Origin: Candidatus Marithrix sp. Canyon 246
Lineage (GTDB): Bacteria > Pseudomonadota > Gammaproteobacteria > Beggiatoales > Beggiatoaceae
DNA: 64,000 nucleotides
NCBI RefSeq assembly: GCF_001723685.1
Contig: NZ_MCBX01000012.1
Coordinates: 1 to 64,000 of the forward strand
Direction of reading: 5' to 3'
The notes under the pieces are model-generated. The model saw nothing but the letters and a program-made list of their open reading frames with translations. It was not told the DNA's origin and searched no databases. The position numbers and the translations under genes are program-made. Positions 47,712 through 56,231 of this stretch are shown here, in pieces. Position 1 is the first letter of the stretch, and each line of letters opens with the position of its first letter.

Positions 47712-49163
47712 TTATATCCAATTACCAATCAACACCAAAGGTGCCCAATAAATTGGGTGATGATATATTGTATCAATGACTATTTTTTGAGCCGCTTGTA
47801 AAGCTTGTGCTTTTGATTGGTTGTTAAAATAGTTTTGATAAAATATATTTATTAGATGATAAGTCGTTAAATCATGAGCTTTCCATAGTGTCGCTAATGA
47901 GCTTATAGCTCCCGCCTTTATCGCAATTCCTGATAATCCTAAAGCTGCCCATTCTTGATCACCTTTTGCGGTATTACAAGCACTTAATGTTAATAAGTCA
48001 ATTGTTTGTTTGAATTTTATCATTGAATCTAATTCATTTAGCTTGATTTTACCGTTTTGAGTAATGATAAAACTGGCTTTTGCTTCTGATGCAAATTCTG
48101 CATGGCTGGTTATATGAACAATATTATAATTATCTTTATTTAAATAGCTTTTGAAATTTGCCGCTGTAAATTTTTCATCTAATAATTGACTAGTTTCTCC
48201 AAGTTTGCTAATTAGTTTAATTTCATTTTTTGCATAATGTAATTTGGCATAGCCTTGTGTAGCTTTAGTGATAGCGGCAACTAATATCTTTTTCTTCTGT
48301 TTATTAGTTTTAGCTATGGTTAAATTTAGACTAGGCGTAATTGCTAGCGCGTATTTTTCAATTAAAAATTGTTTACCATCATGTAATGCTGCCATTGATA
48401 ATGTGCCTAATATACCTTCAGGCACAAATACTAATGTCTTAATATTATTTAGGGTGATTGGGCGAATTAGCCAATTATATAGACGCTGTGCAGTTTTTAA
48501 ATAACTAGTATCTTCTAAATCACTACGCCCTTTTTGTATGGCTTTATTAAATGCTGTGACTGTATTATAAATTTGCTGATGCCCAACATTTACTGTAATA
48601 CGTTTCAAATCTTGATGCGGCAAACTTATTATTAATTCTAGCCGCTTTTCTAAAACGATAGGATAAATCACAGCAGTATGCCTATCTGCGATTTTGTCAA
48701 TCGACTTAGTTTTTAATAAAACACAATCTCCAAAATAACTTTTTAAATCTGCGGTTTTTAATTGTTCAACTACATCTCTAGCCTCAGCGATTGAGTTTTG
48801 TTGTAACAATAAATCAGCTAATTCAAAATATATAGGGCGTATTTTTTGATAAATATTAGATTTGGTTTTACAAAAATAATTCAAACCATCTAAGGCTTGT
48901 TGATAAGCGGCAATTGCTGGAACTATTTTATTTTGTGCTTTAAAAATTCGCCCCAATTGCCATTGCCATCGAATTAACCAAGCTGGATGATAAGCTTCTT
49001 GCGCTTTAAAAATGGCTCGGCGCGTCAACACCAAGGCTTCATCATAACGCTGCTGTTGTTCATATTTTTCTGCTAAAAAACCATAATATTTATGATCATT
49101 AGCAGTTACAATAGTGCTAATACTAATACTTAACACCAAAATTATAATTTGAAAAAACGGCAT
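47712..49163 (-). CDS. Exported TPR-CHAT domain protease-like protein
   Basis: A protein of 483 residues from the ATG at 49163 (the frame is open to 49184, inside its neighbour). A signal-like helix (MPFFQIIILVLSISISTIVTA) is followed by TPR-like repeats (YEQQQRYDEALVLTRRAIFK, AIAAYQQALDGLNYF) and a C-terminal CHAT domain. CHAT is a caspase-fold peptidase: catalytic H354 in VHITSHAEF and C396 in LTLSACNTA are present, with GLSGIAIKAGA downstream. It is the last gene of a caspase/sigma/membrane-protein/CHAT run. Substrate unknown. The signal peptide puts it in the periplasm, unlike craspases and other cytoplasmic CHAT enzymes. Confidence 0.85.
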   Translation of the reverse strand: MPFFQIIILVLSISISTIVTANDHKYYGFLAEKYEQQQRYDEALVLTRRAIFKAQEAYHPAWLIRWQWQLGRIFKAQNKIVPAIAAYQQALDGLNYFCKTKSNIYQKIRPIYFELADLLLQQNSIAEARDVVEQLKTADLKSYFGDCVLLKTKSIDKIADRHTAVIYPIVLEKRLELIISLPHQDLKRITVNVGHQQIYNTVTAFNKAIQKGRSDLEDTSYLKTAQRLYNWLIRPITLNNIKTLVFVPEGILGTLSMAALHDGKQFLIEKYALAITPSLNLTIAKTNKQKKKILVAAITKATQGYAKLHYAKNEIKLISKLGETSQLLDEKFTAANFKSYLNKDNYNIVHITSHAEFASEAKASFIITQNGKIKLNELDSMIKFKQTIDLLTLSACNTAKGDQEWAALGLSGIAIKAGAISSLATLWKAHDLTTYHLINIFYQNYFNNQSKAQALQAAQKIVIDTIYHHPIYWAPLVLIGNWI

Positions 49164-49164
49164 C

Positions 49165-49752
49165 TTATTCTGGTAATTTAACAATTATACGTACTGATCT
49201 ATTTTCAGCATCAATACCAATACGATCACATAAATCACGTAGCTTATCAGATGCTGATGTTGGCATTTCGATATCTAATTGATATGATTTTTGTTTGTTC
49301 GTTAATTTGACATCTGCACCAGCGGCAATAAATTCTTGTTTCAATTGTTCTGCTGTTTGTTTAGCAGTTGGAGATATTTTTACAATAGCTTCTGTAGAAT
49401 TAAGTGGCTGTATTTTGGGTGCAGATTTTGGTAACATCAAATCATTATTCTTTGGATTAGGTATCATTTTAACAACAATCAATCCAACAAAAGAAACAAC
49501 TACAACTAAAGGCACTAAAACTGGTGTCATTGTATTCGATGCCCACCAAAGACGCAATTTTTCTATGAAAGTTTCTTTAGGTTCTGTTTTAGTTTCAGCA
49601 GCAATTCTTGACATTAGTTTTTGTAATTGTTCTTCAGCATGAAACGCATCTCGCAAAGCTTGAGCTTCAGCTACGGTATCAGGGTTAGCATCTTCTGGCA
49701 CATTTTTACCAGCAATTGTATCTAACCAAATTTTATCATCATTATTTAACAT
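49165..49752 (-). CDS. Single-pass membrane protein, probable anti-sigma factor
   Basis: A 195-residue protein with one central membrane helix (76-95, PVLVPLVVVVSFVGLIVVKM). The N-terminal ~70 residues are acidic and cytoplasmic (DDKIWLDTIAGKNVPED, AEAQALRDAFHAEEQL). The C-terminal ~95 residues would be periplasmic and look like a compact alpha/beta domain (KQTAEQLKQEFIAAGADVKL and SVRIIVKLPE). It lies directly after the sigma factor, 27 bases away; that place plus the topology suggest an anti-sigma factor or signal relay. No anti-sigma domain is recognisable by motif. Confidence 0.6.
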   Translation of the reverse strand: MLNNDDKIWLDTIAGKNVPEDANPDTVAEAQALRDAFHAEEQLQKLMSRIAAETKTEPKETFIEKLRLWWASNTMTPVLVPLVVVVSFVGLIVVKMIPNPKNNDLMLPKSAPKIQPLNSTEAIVKISPTAKQTAEQLKQEFIAAGADVKLTNKQKSYQLDIEMPTSASDKLRDLCDRIGIDAENRSVRIIVKLPE

Positions 49753-49779
49753 AATTTTTTTCCTATTAATTATTATTTA

Positions 49780-50355
49780 TTAATTTTTATTACAATCCTC
49801 CCAACATTCTTTAAAAGAAGAAATCTGTTTGAAGGTTTTCCGACAATTCGAGAAAAAGCTTGTGGTAGCAGATAATGATCGATTAATTTTTTGAGATGTT
49901 TCTTTTATAGAATGCCCTTTGTAAAAAAACATCAGGCTATCATAGCAATTTTTATACAATGGATTTGTATTATAAGCTATGTTTGTTCTTATACAATATT
50001 GATAACAATCATCTTTTTCTAATTTTTCCATTTCTAAAAAAAATATATCAATTTCATTTTTGGCTAGTGGATTCTTGATCATAAATTTTTCCTTTCTCAA
50101 TCTTTTGCTGGTTTCTTGAATAGCCAATGTACCTAACCAAGTCAAGACACTACATTGTTCTTTAAAACCTTTAATTGTATGATGAAATTGAAAGAACGTA
50201 TCATTACAGATTTCATCTGCTGATGCTTCAGAAATCGGCTTCTTTTTTATAGATAAGATCGCCTTTCTAACTCGGCTATAATATTTTCTATGCAGAAATT
50301 CTAAGCCTTTCGGATTATTTTTACGCATTAATTCTAATGCTTCTTTGTCATTCAT
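49780..50355 (-). CDS. ECF-type sigma-70 family factor, cysteine-rich
   Basis: A 191-residue sigma factor from the ATG at 50355, which has AGGAAG (50363-50368) at ideal spacing; the longer frame to 50412 runs into the caspase gene. Region 2 is at about 10-80 (GLEFLHRKYYSRVRKAILS, DEICNDTFFQF, LTWLGTLAIQET) and a region 4-like helix pair is near 140-175 (GHSIKETSQKINRSLSAT). It has eight cysteines, most in the C-terminal third (DDCYQYC, NCYDS, NCRK, ECWEDC), unusual for the family. It would direct RNA polymerase to its own operon or to stress genes. Confidence 0.75.
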   Translation of the reverse strand: MNDKEALELMRKNNPKGLEFLHRKYYSRVRKAILSIKKKPISEASADEICNDTFFQFHHTIKGFKEQCSVLTWLGTLAIQETSKRLRKEKFMIKNPLAKNEIDIFFLEMEKLEKDDCYQYCIRTNIAYNTNPLYKNCYDSLMFFYKGHSIKETSQKINRSLSATTSFFSNCRKTFKQISSFKECWEDCNKN

Positions 50356-50362
50356 AGTTACA

Positions 50363-50368
50363 CTTCCT
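50363..50368 (-). promoter_or_regulatory. Ribosome binding site fixing the sigma-factor start
   Basis: AGGAAG on the minus strand, 7 bases before the ATG at 50355. It favours this start over the upstream one at 50412, which would overlap the caspase gene by 41 bases. The site lies just before the caspase stop, so the two genes are close to coupled. Confidence 0.6.
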
Positions 50369-50371
50369 ATT

Positions 50372-51208
50372 TCATTCAGAATACCATCTTTGTGGCTCTT
50401 GTTGAATATCACAGTTACTAGATTCTAACTTAATTTCATTAGCAGTGATTTCAAATATACCTTCAAGTGTTTTATTAGGATAAGCTTTAATATTTTTTAA
50501 AAAATAAACAGTAAAAAAACCACCCTGAGCAATTTCCCAAGCGGTTTGAGATTCCTTAGCAGCGGCATATAATACACCCTTAATTCTATTCTTTAACGGC
50601 TTAACTTCACAAGTTTTCTTGGGTAATAAGGAATTTATATAATCCATCAACCAAAATTTAGATTTGGCATTCTGACACATTTTATCGCCTCTAAACATAC
50701 CACCAGAAAAGCAAGTATCTATAACACTAATTATATTATTGGTATTAATTTGATTAACCCAATAGACAAATAAATCATCACTAATAGCTTGATACCTTTT
50801 ACCTGTAAAATCAAATGGAATCAAAGCTTCATCGACACAATTTTGTTCATCATTAGTACTATCAGGATATTGAGTGCCATGCCCAGAAAAATAAATAAAT
50901 ACCTGATCCTTTGAATCAACTATTTTAGCTAAACCTTTCAAAGAAGATTCAAATTCCCAAGATGTGACATTTTTAATCAAACATACATTAGAATTTGGTA
51001 TCTTAAAGCGTTGCTGAATGACATTGAGAAAATTTTCAGCGTCATGATTTGTGTTTTTCAAATCACCTGTATTGGCACCCATTGCTAAAATAAACTTAGC
51101 AGGTGTAGAAGAATTATATTTGAGATTGTTCCAACATGAAACAGCTGGAGAAGAAAGGAAGTGGGATATGAATATAAAAAAAACTAATCTAATCATTTTT
51201 TTTCGCAC
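50372..51208 (-). CDS. Exported caspase family (C14) peptidase
   Basis: A 278-residue metacaspase-type protease. A signal peptide (MRKKMIRLVFFIFISHFLSSPAVS) is followed directly by the peptidase domain. Catalytic H110 is in IYFSGHGTQ and C166 in VIDTCFSGG; a ~20-residue loop with DEALIPFDF is typical of prokaryotic metacaspases. No pro-domain or partner domain is attached. It is the first gene of a four-gene run with a sigma factor, a membrane protein and a CHAT protease, so both caspase-fold proteases would be exported. Such enzymes are abundant in filamentous sulfur bacteria, but their roles are unknown. Confidence 0.87.
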   Translation of the reverse strand: MRKKMIRLVFFIFISHFLSSPAVSCWNNLKYNSSTPAKFILAMGANTGDLKNTNHDAENFLNVIQQRFKIPNSNVCLIKNVTSWEFESSLKGLAKIVDSKDQVFIYFSGHGTQYPDSTNDEQNCVDEALIPFDFTGKRYQAISDDLFVYWVNQINTNNIISVIDTCFSGGMFRGDKMCQNAKSKFWLMDYINSLLPKKTCEVKPLKNRIKGVLYAAAKESQTAWEIAQGGFFTVYFLKNIKAYPNKTLEGIFEITANEIKLESSNCDIQQEPQRWYSE

Positions 51209-51266
51209 CTATTTAAATGCTTTAGTATAAAGCAAATAAATAGATGTGAAAATAAGAATAATTAAA

Positions 51267-52322
51267 TTACCAATGAACTTCAGCAGTCAACATAAATTGT
51301 GTTTCATCTTTAATACCTGCATTAAGTGAATCTGATTCATCATAATCAGTCTGTCTTACGTTAGCAATAAATCTAACTTGTTTATATAAATTATATACAG
51401 CACCAAGCAAATAATGTTTTCTATCGCCACCGCCATTTGATGCAACTGCTTGATCCCAATCATCATATCTACCAATAAACCAGAATTTATCCATTGGGCG
51501 ATATTCAAAATTCAAAGAATATCCATCACCTTCATAGACATCATTATTTCCATTATCAGCTTTTATATATTGCCCTGCAATTAAGAATTGCTTAGTGTTA
51601 TATACAGCATGTAAACCATTCAGAGTAAAATCATTATTTCCACGCTTATTATCTTCAAGACTTTTAATACCAAAATATGAAAAATTAATATAATCATTGC
51701 TTGGTTTTCTGCCTTTACTACTATCATATACATGATATGTTAAACGCGCTTCAGTAGATAAACCCTCACCATTTTCAATAGCATGGTATCCTTCACCGTT
51801 ATAAACACCAATTTCACTAGAAAAATGAGCTAATTTAGTCTTAAAATTCACACCTAAATCGGCTGAATTTATAAGATGCGCACCATATCCAGACTCTACA
51901 AAAACTTTAGAAATAGAACGAAACCACCAACCATGATGTTCTTCATAGTCAATCCAAGGGCGATGAACTTGACCCATTTCCACACCAGTATAAGGTAATA
52001 CTTCATCTAAATACAGATAAGCATATTTGACACGAGTCAACCAACTACCCTTATCTTTGTTTGAGCCTTTAGTTTCTTGAAAACTATCCAAAGTCAAACG
52101 CATATAATCTTTTTTGTTAAAATAGGCTTTGACTTGAAAATAATTACGTCTGGTTTCAAAATTACTTTCTCTATCACCACCATCTTCTTTTGAAGATGTA
52201 AAACCTAAATAATGCACACCATTAAATTTTAATTCACTTATCGCTGAAGCATTAGTTGCAACTATAATTAGACATAATGCAAGAGCTTTTAAGGTTTTCT
52301 TTTGCATATTACAAACACTCAT
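51267..52322 (-). CDS. Outer-membrane beta-barrel porin
   Basis: A 351-residue outer-membrane protein. A signal peptide (MQKKTLKALALCLIIVATNASA) follows the alternative Met at 52307. The rest is built of alternating amphipathic strands separated by charged turns (NFSYFGIKS, FLIAGQYIKAD, FWFIGRYDDWD), and the chain ends in an aromatic residue (FMLTAEVHW), the signature for barrel assembly. It resembles the phosphate-selective porin O/P type. Substrate unknown. The start is either 52322 or 52307. Confidence 0.8.
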   Translation of the reverse strand: MSVCNMQKKTLKALALCLIIVATNASAISELKFNGVHYLGFTSSKEDGGDRESNFETRRNYFQVKAYFNKKDYMRLTLDSFQETKGSNKDKGSWLTRVKYAYLYLDEVLPYTGVEMGQVHRPWIDYEEHHGWWFRSISKVFVESGYGAHLINSADLGVNFKTKLAHFSSEIGVYNGEGYHAIENGEGLSTEARLTYHVYDSSKGRKPSNDYINFSYFGIKSLEDNKRGNNDFTLNGLHAVYNTKQFLIAGQYIKADNGNNDVYEGDGYSLNFEYRPMDKFWFIGRYDDWDQAVASNGGGDRKHYLLGAVYNLYKQVRFIANVRQTDYDESDSLNAGIKDETQFMLTAEVHW

Positions 52323-52367
52323 TTATTAAAATAATGTTCAAGTATGCTTTACAAATATGACAAAATT

Positions 52368-53690
52368 ATGAAAAAACTCTATATAAAAACCTTTGGTTGT
52401 CAGATGAATGAATATGATTCATCTCGTATGGTAGATGCTTTAAAGGCATCTCATAACTTAGAACTCACAAATGACCCTGCATTAGCTGATGTTTTATTAT
52501 TAAATACCTGTTCAATTCGTGAAAAAGCCCAAGAAAAAGTATTTTCACTACTAGGAGTTTGGCGTGGCTTAAAAAAGGCAAAACCAGAAATGGTGATTGG
52601 AGTTGGCGGATGTGTTGCCAGTCAAGAAGGCGAAGCTATTCGTAAACGCGCACCCTATGTAGATTTAATTTTTGGACCACAGACTTTACATCGCCTACCT
52701 AAGATGCTAACCGAAGTACAACGCGCTCGTAAACCACTAGTTGATATTTCTTTTCCAGAAATAGAAAAATTTGATAACTTGCCAAAACCAAGTGCCAACG
52801 GTGTCAGCGCGTTTGTCTCAATTATGGAAGGTTGTAGTCATTACTGTACATTTTGCGTAGTGCCATACACACGCGGAGAAGAATTTAGTCGTCCATTTAA
52901 GGATGTACTTGCCGAAATTGCAATATTAGCAGAACAAGGCATACGTGAAGTAAACTTATTAGGGCAAAATGTAAATGGCTATCGCGGCAATATGGCTAAT
53001 GGAGAAATAGCTGATCTAGCTCTATTAATACAATATATAGCAGAAATTGACGGCATAGAAAGAATTCGTTATACCACTTCTCATCCAGTTGAATTCTCAG
53101 ACAGCCTAATTGAAGTTTATGCAGAAGTACCAAAACTAGTAAGTCATTTACATTTGCCAGTACAAAGTGGCTCAGATAGAATTTTAAGTATGATGAAACG
53201 AGGGCATACTGCCTTAGAATACAAACACAAAATACGCCGCTTAAGAGAAGTACGCCCAGATTTAAGCCTATCATCTGACTTTATAATTGGTTTTCCCGGA
53301 GAATCTGAAACAGACTTTCAAGCAACAATGCAATTAATTGAAGATATTGGTTTTGATCACTCTTTTAGCTTTATTTATAGTCAACGCCCCGGCACACCAG
53401 CATCAAATTTACCAGATGATATACCTATCAATATTAAAAAACAGCGTTTAACACAACTACAAGCGCGAATTAATGAAATGGCATCAGTGATTAGTCAATC
53501 TATGGTTGGTACAGTACAACGAATTCTAGTTGAACATCCTTCACGTAAAAACCCTCAACAAATAGCTGGGCGCACTGAAAATAATAGAGTAGTAAATTTT
53601 ACCGCTGATTCATCCTTAATTGGAACTTTTGTAAATGTTAAGATTACAGAAGCTTTACCTAACTCCTTACGAGGAGAGTTATTAACCTAA
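52368..53690 (+). CDS. miaB: tRNA-2-methylthio-N6-dimethylallyladenosine synthase
   Basis: A 440-residue radical SAM methylthiotransferase that modifies A37 of tRNAs reading UNN codons. Auxiliary-cluster cysteines are C11 (TFGCQMN), C48 (LNTCSI) and C82 (GGCVAS). The radical SAM cluster is C156, C160 and C163 ([16 protein letters not shown]). A C-terminal TRAM domain follows. The frame is open from 52344, but the ATG at 52368 ([14 protein letters not shown]) is the family start. The stop overlaps the CZB gene on the other strand. Confidence 0.97.
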   Translation: MKKLYIKTFGCQMNEYDSSRMVDALKASHNLELTNDPALADVLLLNTCSIREKAQEKVFSLLGVWRGLKKAKPEMVIGVGGCVASQEGEAIRKRAPYVDLIFGPQTLHRLPKMLTEVQRARKPLVDISFPEIEKFDNLPKPSANGVSAFVSIMEGCSHYCTFCVVPYTRGEEFSRPFKDVLAEIAILAEQGIREVNLLGQNVNGYRGNMANGEIADLALLIQYIAEIDGIERIRYTTSHPVEFSDSLIEVYAEVPKLVSHLHLPVQSGSDRILSMMKRGHTALEYKHKIRRLREVRPDLSLSSDFIIGFPGESETDFQATMQLIEDIGFDHSFSFIYSQRPGTPASNLPDDIPINIKKQRLTQLQARINEMASVISQSMVGTVQRILVEHPSRKNPQQIAGRTENNRVVNFTADSSLIGTFVNVKITEALPNSLRGELLT

Positions 53691-54038
53691 TTTATCCAGA
53701 GCTAATAATTTTTGTACAATAATATGTGATAACTGATACATTTTAGTCATGGCAACTTTAGCTTCCTCATTATCACCAGCTTGCTTTTTATCTAATGCTA
53801 TCTTACTATTTTTATGAAATAATTCATGGGGTTCAAAAATATCATTAAAAAGTATTTTAGCATTACCATCTTTCATCTCAGCAACCTGCTTCATTCCTTC
53901 ATCATATAACCACTTGCCTAATTTACAGTCAAAATGACTAGTTCCTTGAAAATCTCCAGTACCTGCTAATGTTGCCTCAATTTTCTTCAGATATTGAATA
54001 TGATCATTTAGGCGTAGTAAAAAAAATGCTCTTTTCAT
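53682..54038 (-). CDS. CZB zinc-binding domain protein
   Basis: A 118-residue stand-alone CZB (chemoreceptor zinc-binding) domain. The 3-His/1-Cys zinc site is visible: H13 (LNDHIQYL), C38 ([12 protein letters not shown]), H71 and H75 (PHELFH). Such domains sense zinc or oxidants such as hypochlorous acid in receptors and cyclases. It is the last gene of the kinase/Roadblock/receiver/GTPase operon and starts 1 base after the GTPase stop, so it probably acts in the same pathway, as a sensor or regulator. Confidence 0.85.
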   Translation of the reverse strand: MKRAFFLLRLNDHIQYLKKIEATLAGTGDFQGTSHFDCKLGKWLYDEGMKQVAEMKDGNAKILFNDIFEPHELFHKNSKIALDKKQAGDNEEAKVAMTKMYQLSHIIVQKLLALDKLG

Positions 54039-54039
54039 A

Positions 54040-54579
54040 TTACAGCCCCGGATCTAAAGCATATAATAAGGCTTGTAACAAAGTAGATATATCTTTTTTA
54101 CTACGTGCATCTATTTCAAACACTGGTAATTTTGCAATTCCCATTGTCTCTAATTCTTTATGATATGAAGCTATAGTAGGTATAGGATTAATATCCATGT
54201 GAGTCACACCAATAATCAGCCTATTAGAATCAGTAAATTCTTTAAAGAAGTTCATAAAGAAATGCATATCTTCAATTGGATCAGCTCGTGAATTATCTAA
54301 CAGTAAAATTAAACCCAAGCCACCTTCAGTCAATATTTCCCACATAAAATCAAAACGTTCTTGACCGGGAGTACCATAAAGGTGAATTTTATCTTTATTT
54401 TCTAGCGTCAAAGTTCCATAATCTAAACCGACTGTTAAGGTTTTTTTCTCATGATGATCATCATCAGGAATACTTAACTTGGCTTCAGTATGAATAACTT
54501 TAGTATCACTGATTGCTGCAACTGCCGTGGTTTTACCAGAACCCGTAGGTCCTGTAAAAATAAATTTATAATCATTCAT
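54040..54579 (-). CDS. Small Ras-like GTPase (MglA/CvnD type)
   Basis: A 179-residue GTPase. G1 is TGPTGSGKTT (9-18), G3 YGTPGQERF (68-76), G4 THMD (126-129, in place of NKxD) and G5 is near DARS. The YGTPGQERFDFMWEIL segment and LLLDNSRADP are typical for the bacterial GTPases that pair with Roadblock/LC7 proteins (MglA in Myxococcus, CvnD in Streptomyces conservons). The Roadblock partner is two genes upstream. It would switch between GTP and GDP to steer a pathway such as polarity or motility; which one is unknown. Confidence 0.88.
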   Translation of the reverse strand: MNDYKFIFTGPTGSGKTTAVAAISDTKVIHTEAKLSIPDDDHHEKKTLTVGLDYGTLTLENKDKIHLYGTPGQERFDFMWEILTEGGLGLILLLDNSRADPIEDMHFFMNFFKEFTDSNRLIIGVTHMDINPIPTIASYHKELETMGIAKLPVFEIDARSKKDISTLLQALLYALDPGL

Positions 54580-54581
54580 TA

Positions 54582-55781
54582 TTAATTAAGTAATTTTGTT
54601 AAAATCAGCTGAAATAAACCACGTTTAGCATGTTTTTTGGCAACATTAGCTGTTGTCGATGAACTTGCTTCAAAATTTGAATTAGTAGATGCTAACCTAA
54701 TTGCATGTGCAGCATTAAAAAATGCAAATACATAACGTTGTGGAATGTCCAAAATGCGTGCTGTTTCTACTAAAGAATGTGGATTAGATATCCAAAAAGC
54801 TGCAATTTTTAATGCATAAGGAGTTTTAATTAAACGAGTAAAATTCGGCCAATTCCTTAATATTACAGGTTTATTTAAATCAGTATCAGCAGGTAAACGC
54901 CCTCGTGCAGTCCATAAAGCTATAAGCCATAAAATTCCATCTAAATTATGTGGATTTAAATTATATTGTTTTTGATATTGAGCTAGTTCGGATTCATTTA
55001 AATTTACAATATTTAAACCATGCTTCTCATTTAAATGAACTTTTAATGCTTTACCATGATTTTTATCATGTCGCACAGTGATATTAGATAAAGGCAATAA
55101 AGTCATTGTCCGTAATTGATTATCATTAAAAGCATTACTACGCAGAATTCTATTCTGTCTAGCTATTAATATAACAGGACAATATAAACCTTCAATTAAT
55201 AATCCACCTGTTTCTAATTTTTGACTTAAACCAAAAGCATATTCAAAATAACCTTGCAAATATTCACTTGTATCATAAAAAAGTTTATCAATTTCTTCTT
55301 TATTATTAAGATTTATATCCTCATTATTACCATATAATTGAGTAGCATTTTGTTCTGTAAAACTTGTTTCTGTTATTAATTCAGCGTTATTAGATATTGA
55401 CTTTCGTTGATGAATTTTGCTATTAGATTCCTTCTGCACTGACTTCTGAGGGGCAGAGACAGTAGAATTTGTAATTTTGATTAAATTTTTTAGTAAATCG
55501 TTAATTTTAATTGGTTTTTTTACAAAGGTAGTGCCAGCTATATCTTTGTAATTAAGGGATAAAATGATTGTTGGTAATTTTAAATTACTATTACGATAAT
55601 CTTTCCATGATTTCATTCCCTCTAAATTATCTAAATCAAAAATACAAGCTTGAGCTTCCTCTAATTTATTGACAAGTATATAATCGCCTTTGCCGGGGCC
55701 ATCAAAAACCATTTCAAGGATTCTAAGCATTTGTTTATCCATACCAACAGTAGCAATCTTTATGGATGTTTGCTTGATCAT
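54582..55781 (-). CDS. Receiver-like signalling protein, unknown C-terminus
   Basis: A 399-residue protein. Residues 7-105 follow the response-regulator receiver pattern: IKIATVGMDKQML, IFDLD with candidate D49 or D51, TIILSLNY and VKKPIKINDLL with the conserved Lys-Pro pair. The first-strand acidic pair is missing, so phosphorylation is doubtful. Residues 108-150 are a low-complexity linker. Residues 165-385 form a helical and strand-rich domain I do not recognise (YAFGLSQKLETGGLLIEGLY, then WLIALWTARGRLPAD). It lies between the Roadblock and GTPase genes where conservons have DUF742 (CvnC), so it could replace that part. Confidence 0.65.
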   Translation of the reverse strand: MIKQTSIKIATVGMDKQMLRILEMVFDGPGKGDYILVNKLEEAQACIFDLDNLEGMKSWKDYRNSNLKLPTIILSLNYKDIAGTTFVKKPIKINDLLKNLIKITNSTVSAPQKSVQKESNSKIHQRKSISNNAELITETSFTEQNATQLYGNNEDINLNNKEEIDKLFYDTSEYLQGYFEYAFGLSQKLETGGLLIEGLYCPVILIARQNRILRSNAFNDNQLRTMTLLPLSNITVRHDKNHGKALKVHLNEKHGLNIVNLNESELAQYQKQYNLNPHNLDGILWLIALWTARGRLPADTDLNKPVILRNWPNFTRLIKTPYALKIAAFWISNPHSLVETARILDIPQRYVFAFFNAAHAIRLASTNSNFEASSSTTANVAKKHAKRGLFQLILTKLLN

Positions 55782-55834
55782 AATTATTTTCTCATAGTTT
55801 AGTTGTTTCTAAAACAACCAAACTTATAAATCGA

Positions 55835-56200
55835 TTAACTAATGATTTTACTGATAGATTCAGCAGCGCGTTTAATATCTAAAAAGATTAATCCTAGTTT
55901 AGCAGATGCTTTAGTAACAACACAAACCACAGTATCATTACCAGCACTAGTCATTAATATATACCCATTTTCACCTTTAATTAGTACTTGTTCTAACTTG
56001 CCTCGTCCTAATTCATATGAGGTTCGTTCACCTAATGATAGCATGGTTGCAGCCATAGCACCAATACGATCTTCATCCATATCAGATGATAAAATAGAGG
56101 CTATTACTAATCCATCAGTAGAAATAGCCGCTGATGCTTCTATCTCTGCTGAAGTTCCATTTAATTCACTAAGAATGGACTTAAGCATTTCTTCGCGCAT
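55835..56200 (-). CDS. Roadblock/LC7 domain protein
   Basis: A 121-residue stand-alone Roadblock/LC7 domain (MLKSILSELNGTSAEIEASA, ISTDGLVIASIL, DRIGAMAATMLSLGERTSYE, GYILMTSAGNDTVVCVVT). In Myxococcus (MglB) and in Streptomyces conservons (CvnB) such proteins act as activating or regulating partners of the Ras-like GTPase. It is one gene away from a matching GTPase here. Start and length are typical. Confidence 0.92.
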   Translation of the reverse strand: MREEMLKSILSELNGTSAEIEASAAISTDGLVIASILSSDMDEDRIGAMAATMLSLGERTSYELGRGKLEQVLIKGENGYILMTSAGNDTVVCVVTKASAKLGLIFLDIKRAAESISKIIS

Positions 56201-56231
56201 TTATTTATACTCCTTTTGTATAAGTTCTTTA

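Noticed and set aside
49165-49752. FecR-type regulator
   Set aside because: The protein has one central membrane helix and sits after a sigma factor, but lacks the FecR domain pattern, so only a general anti-sigma role is suggested.
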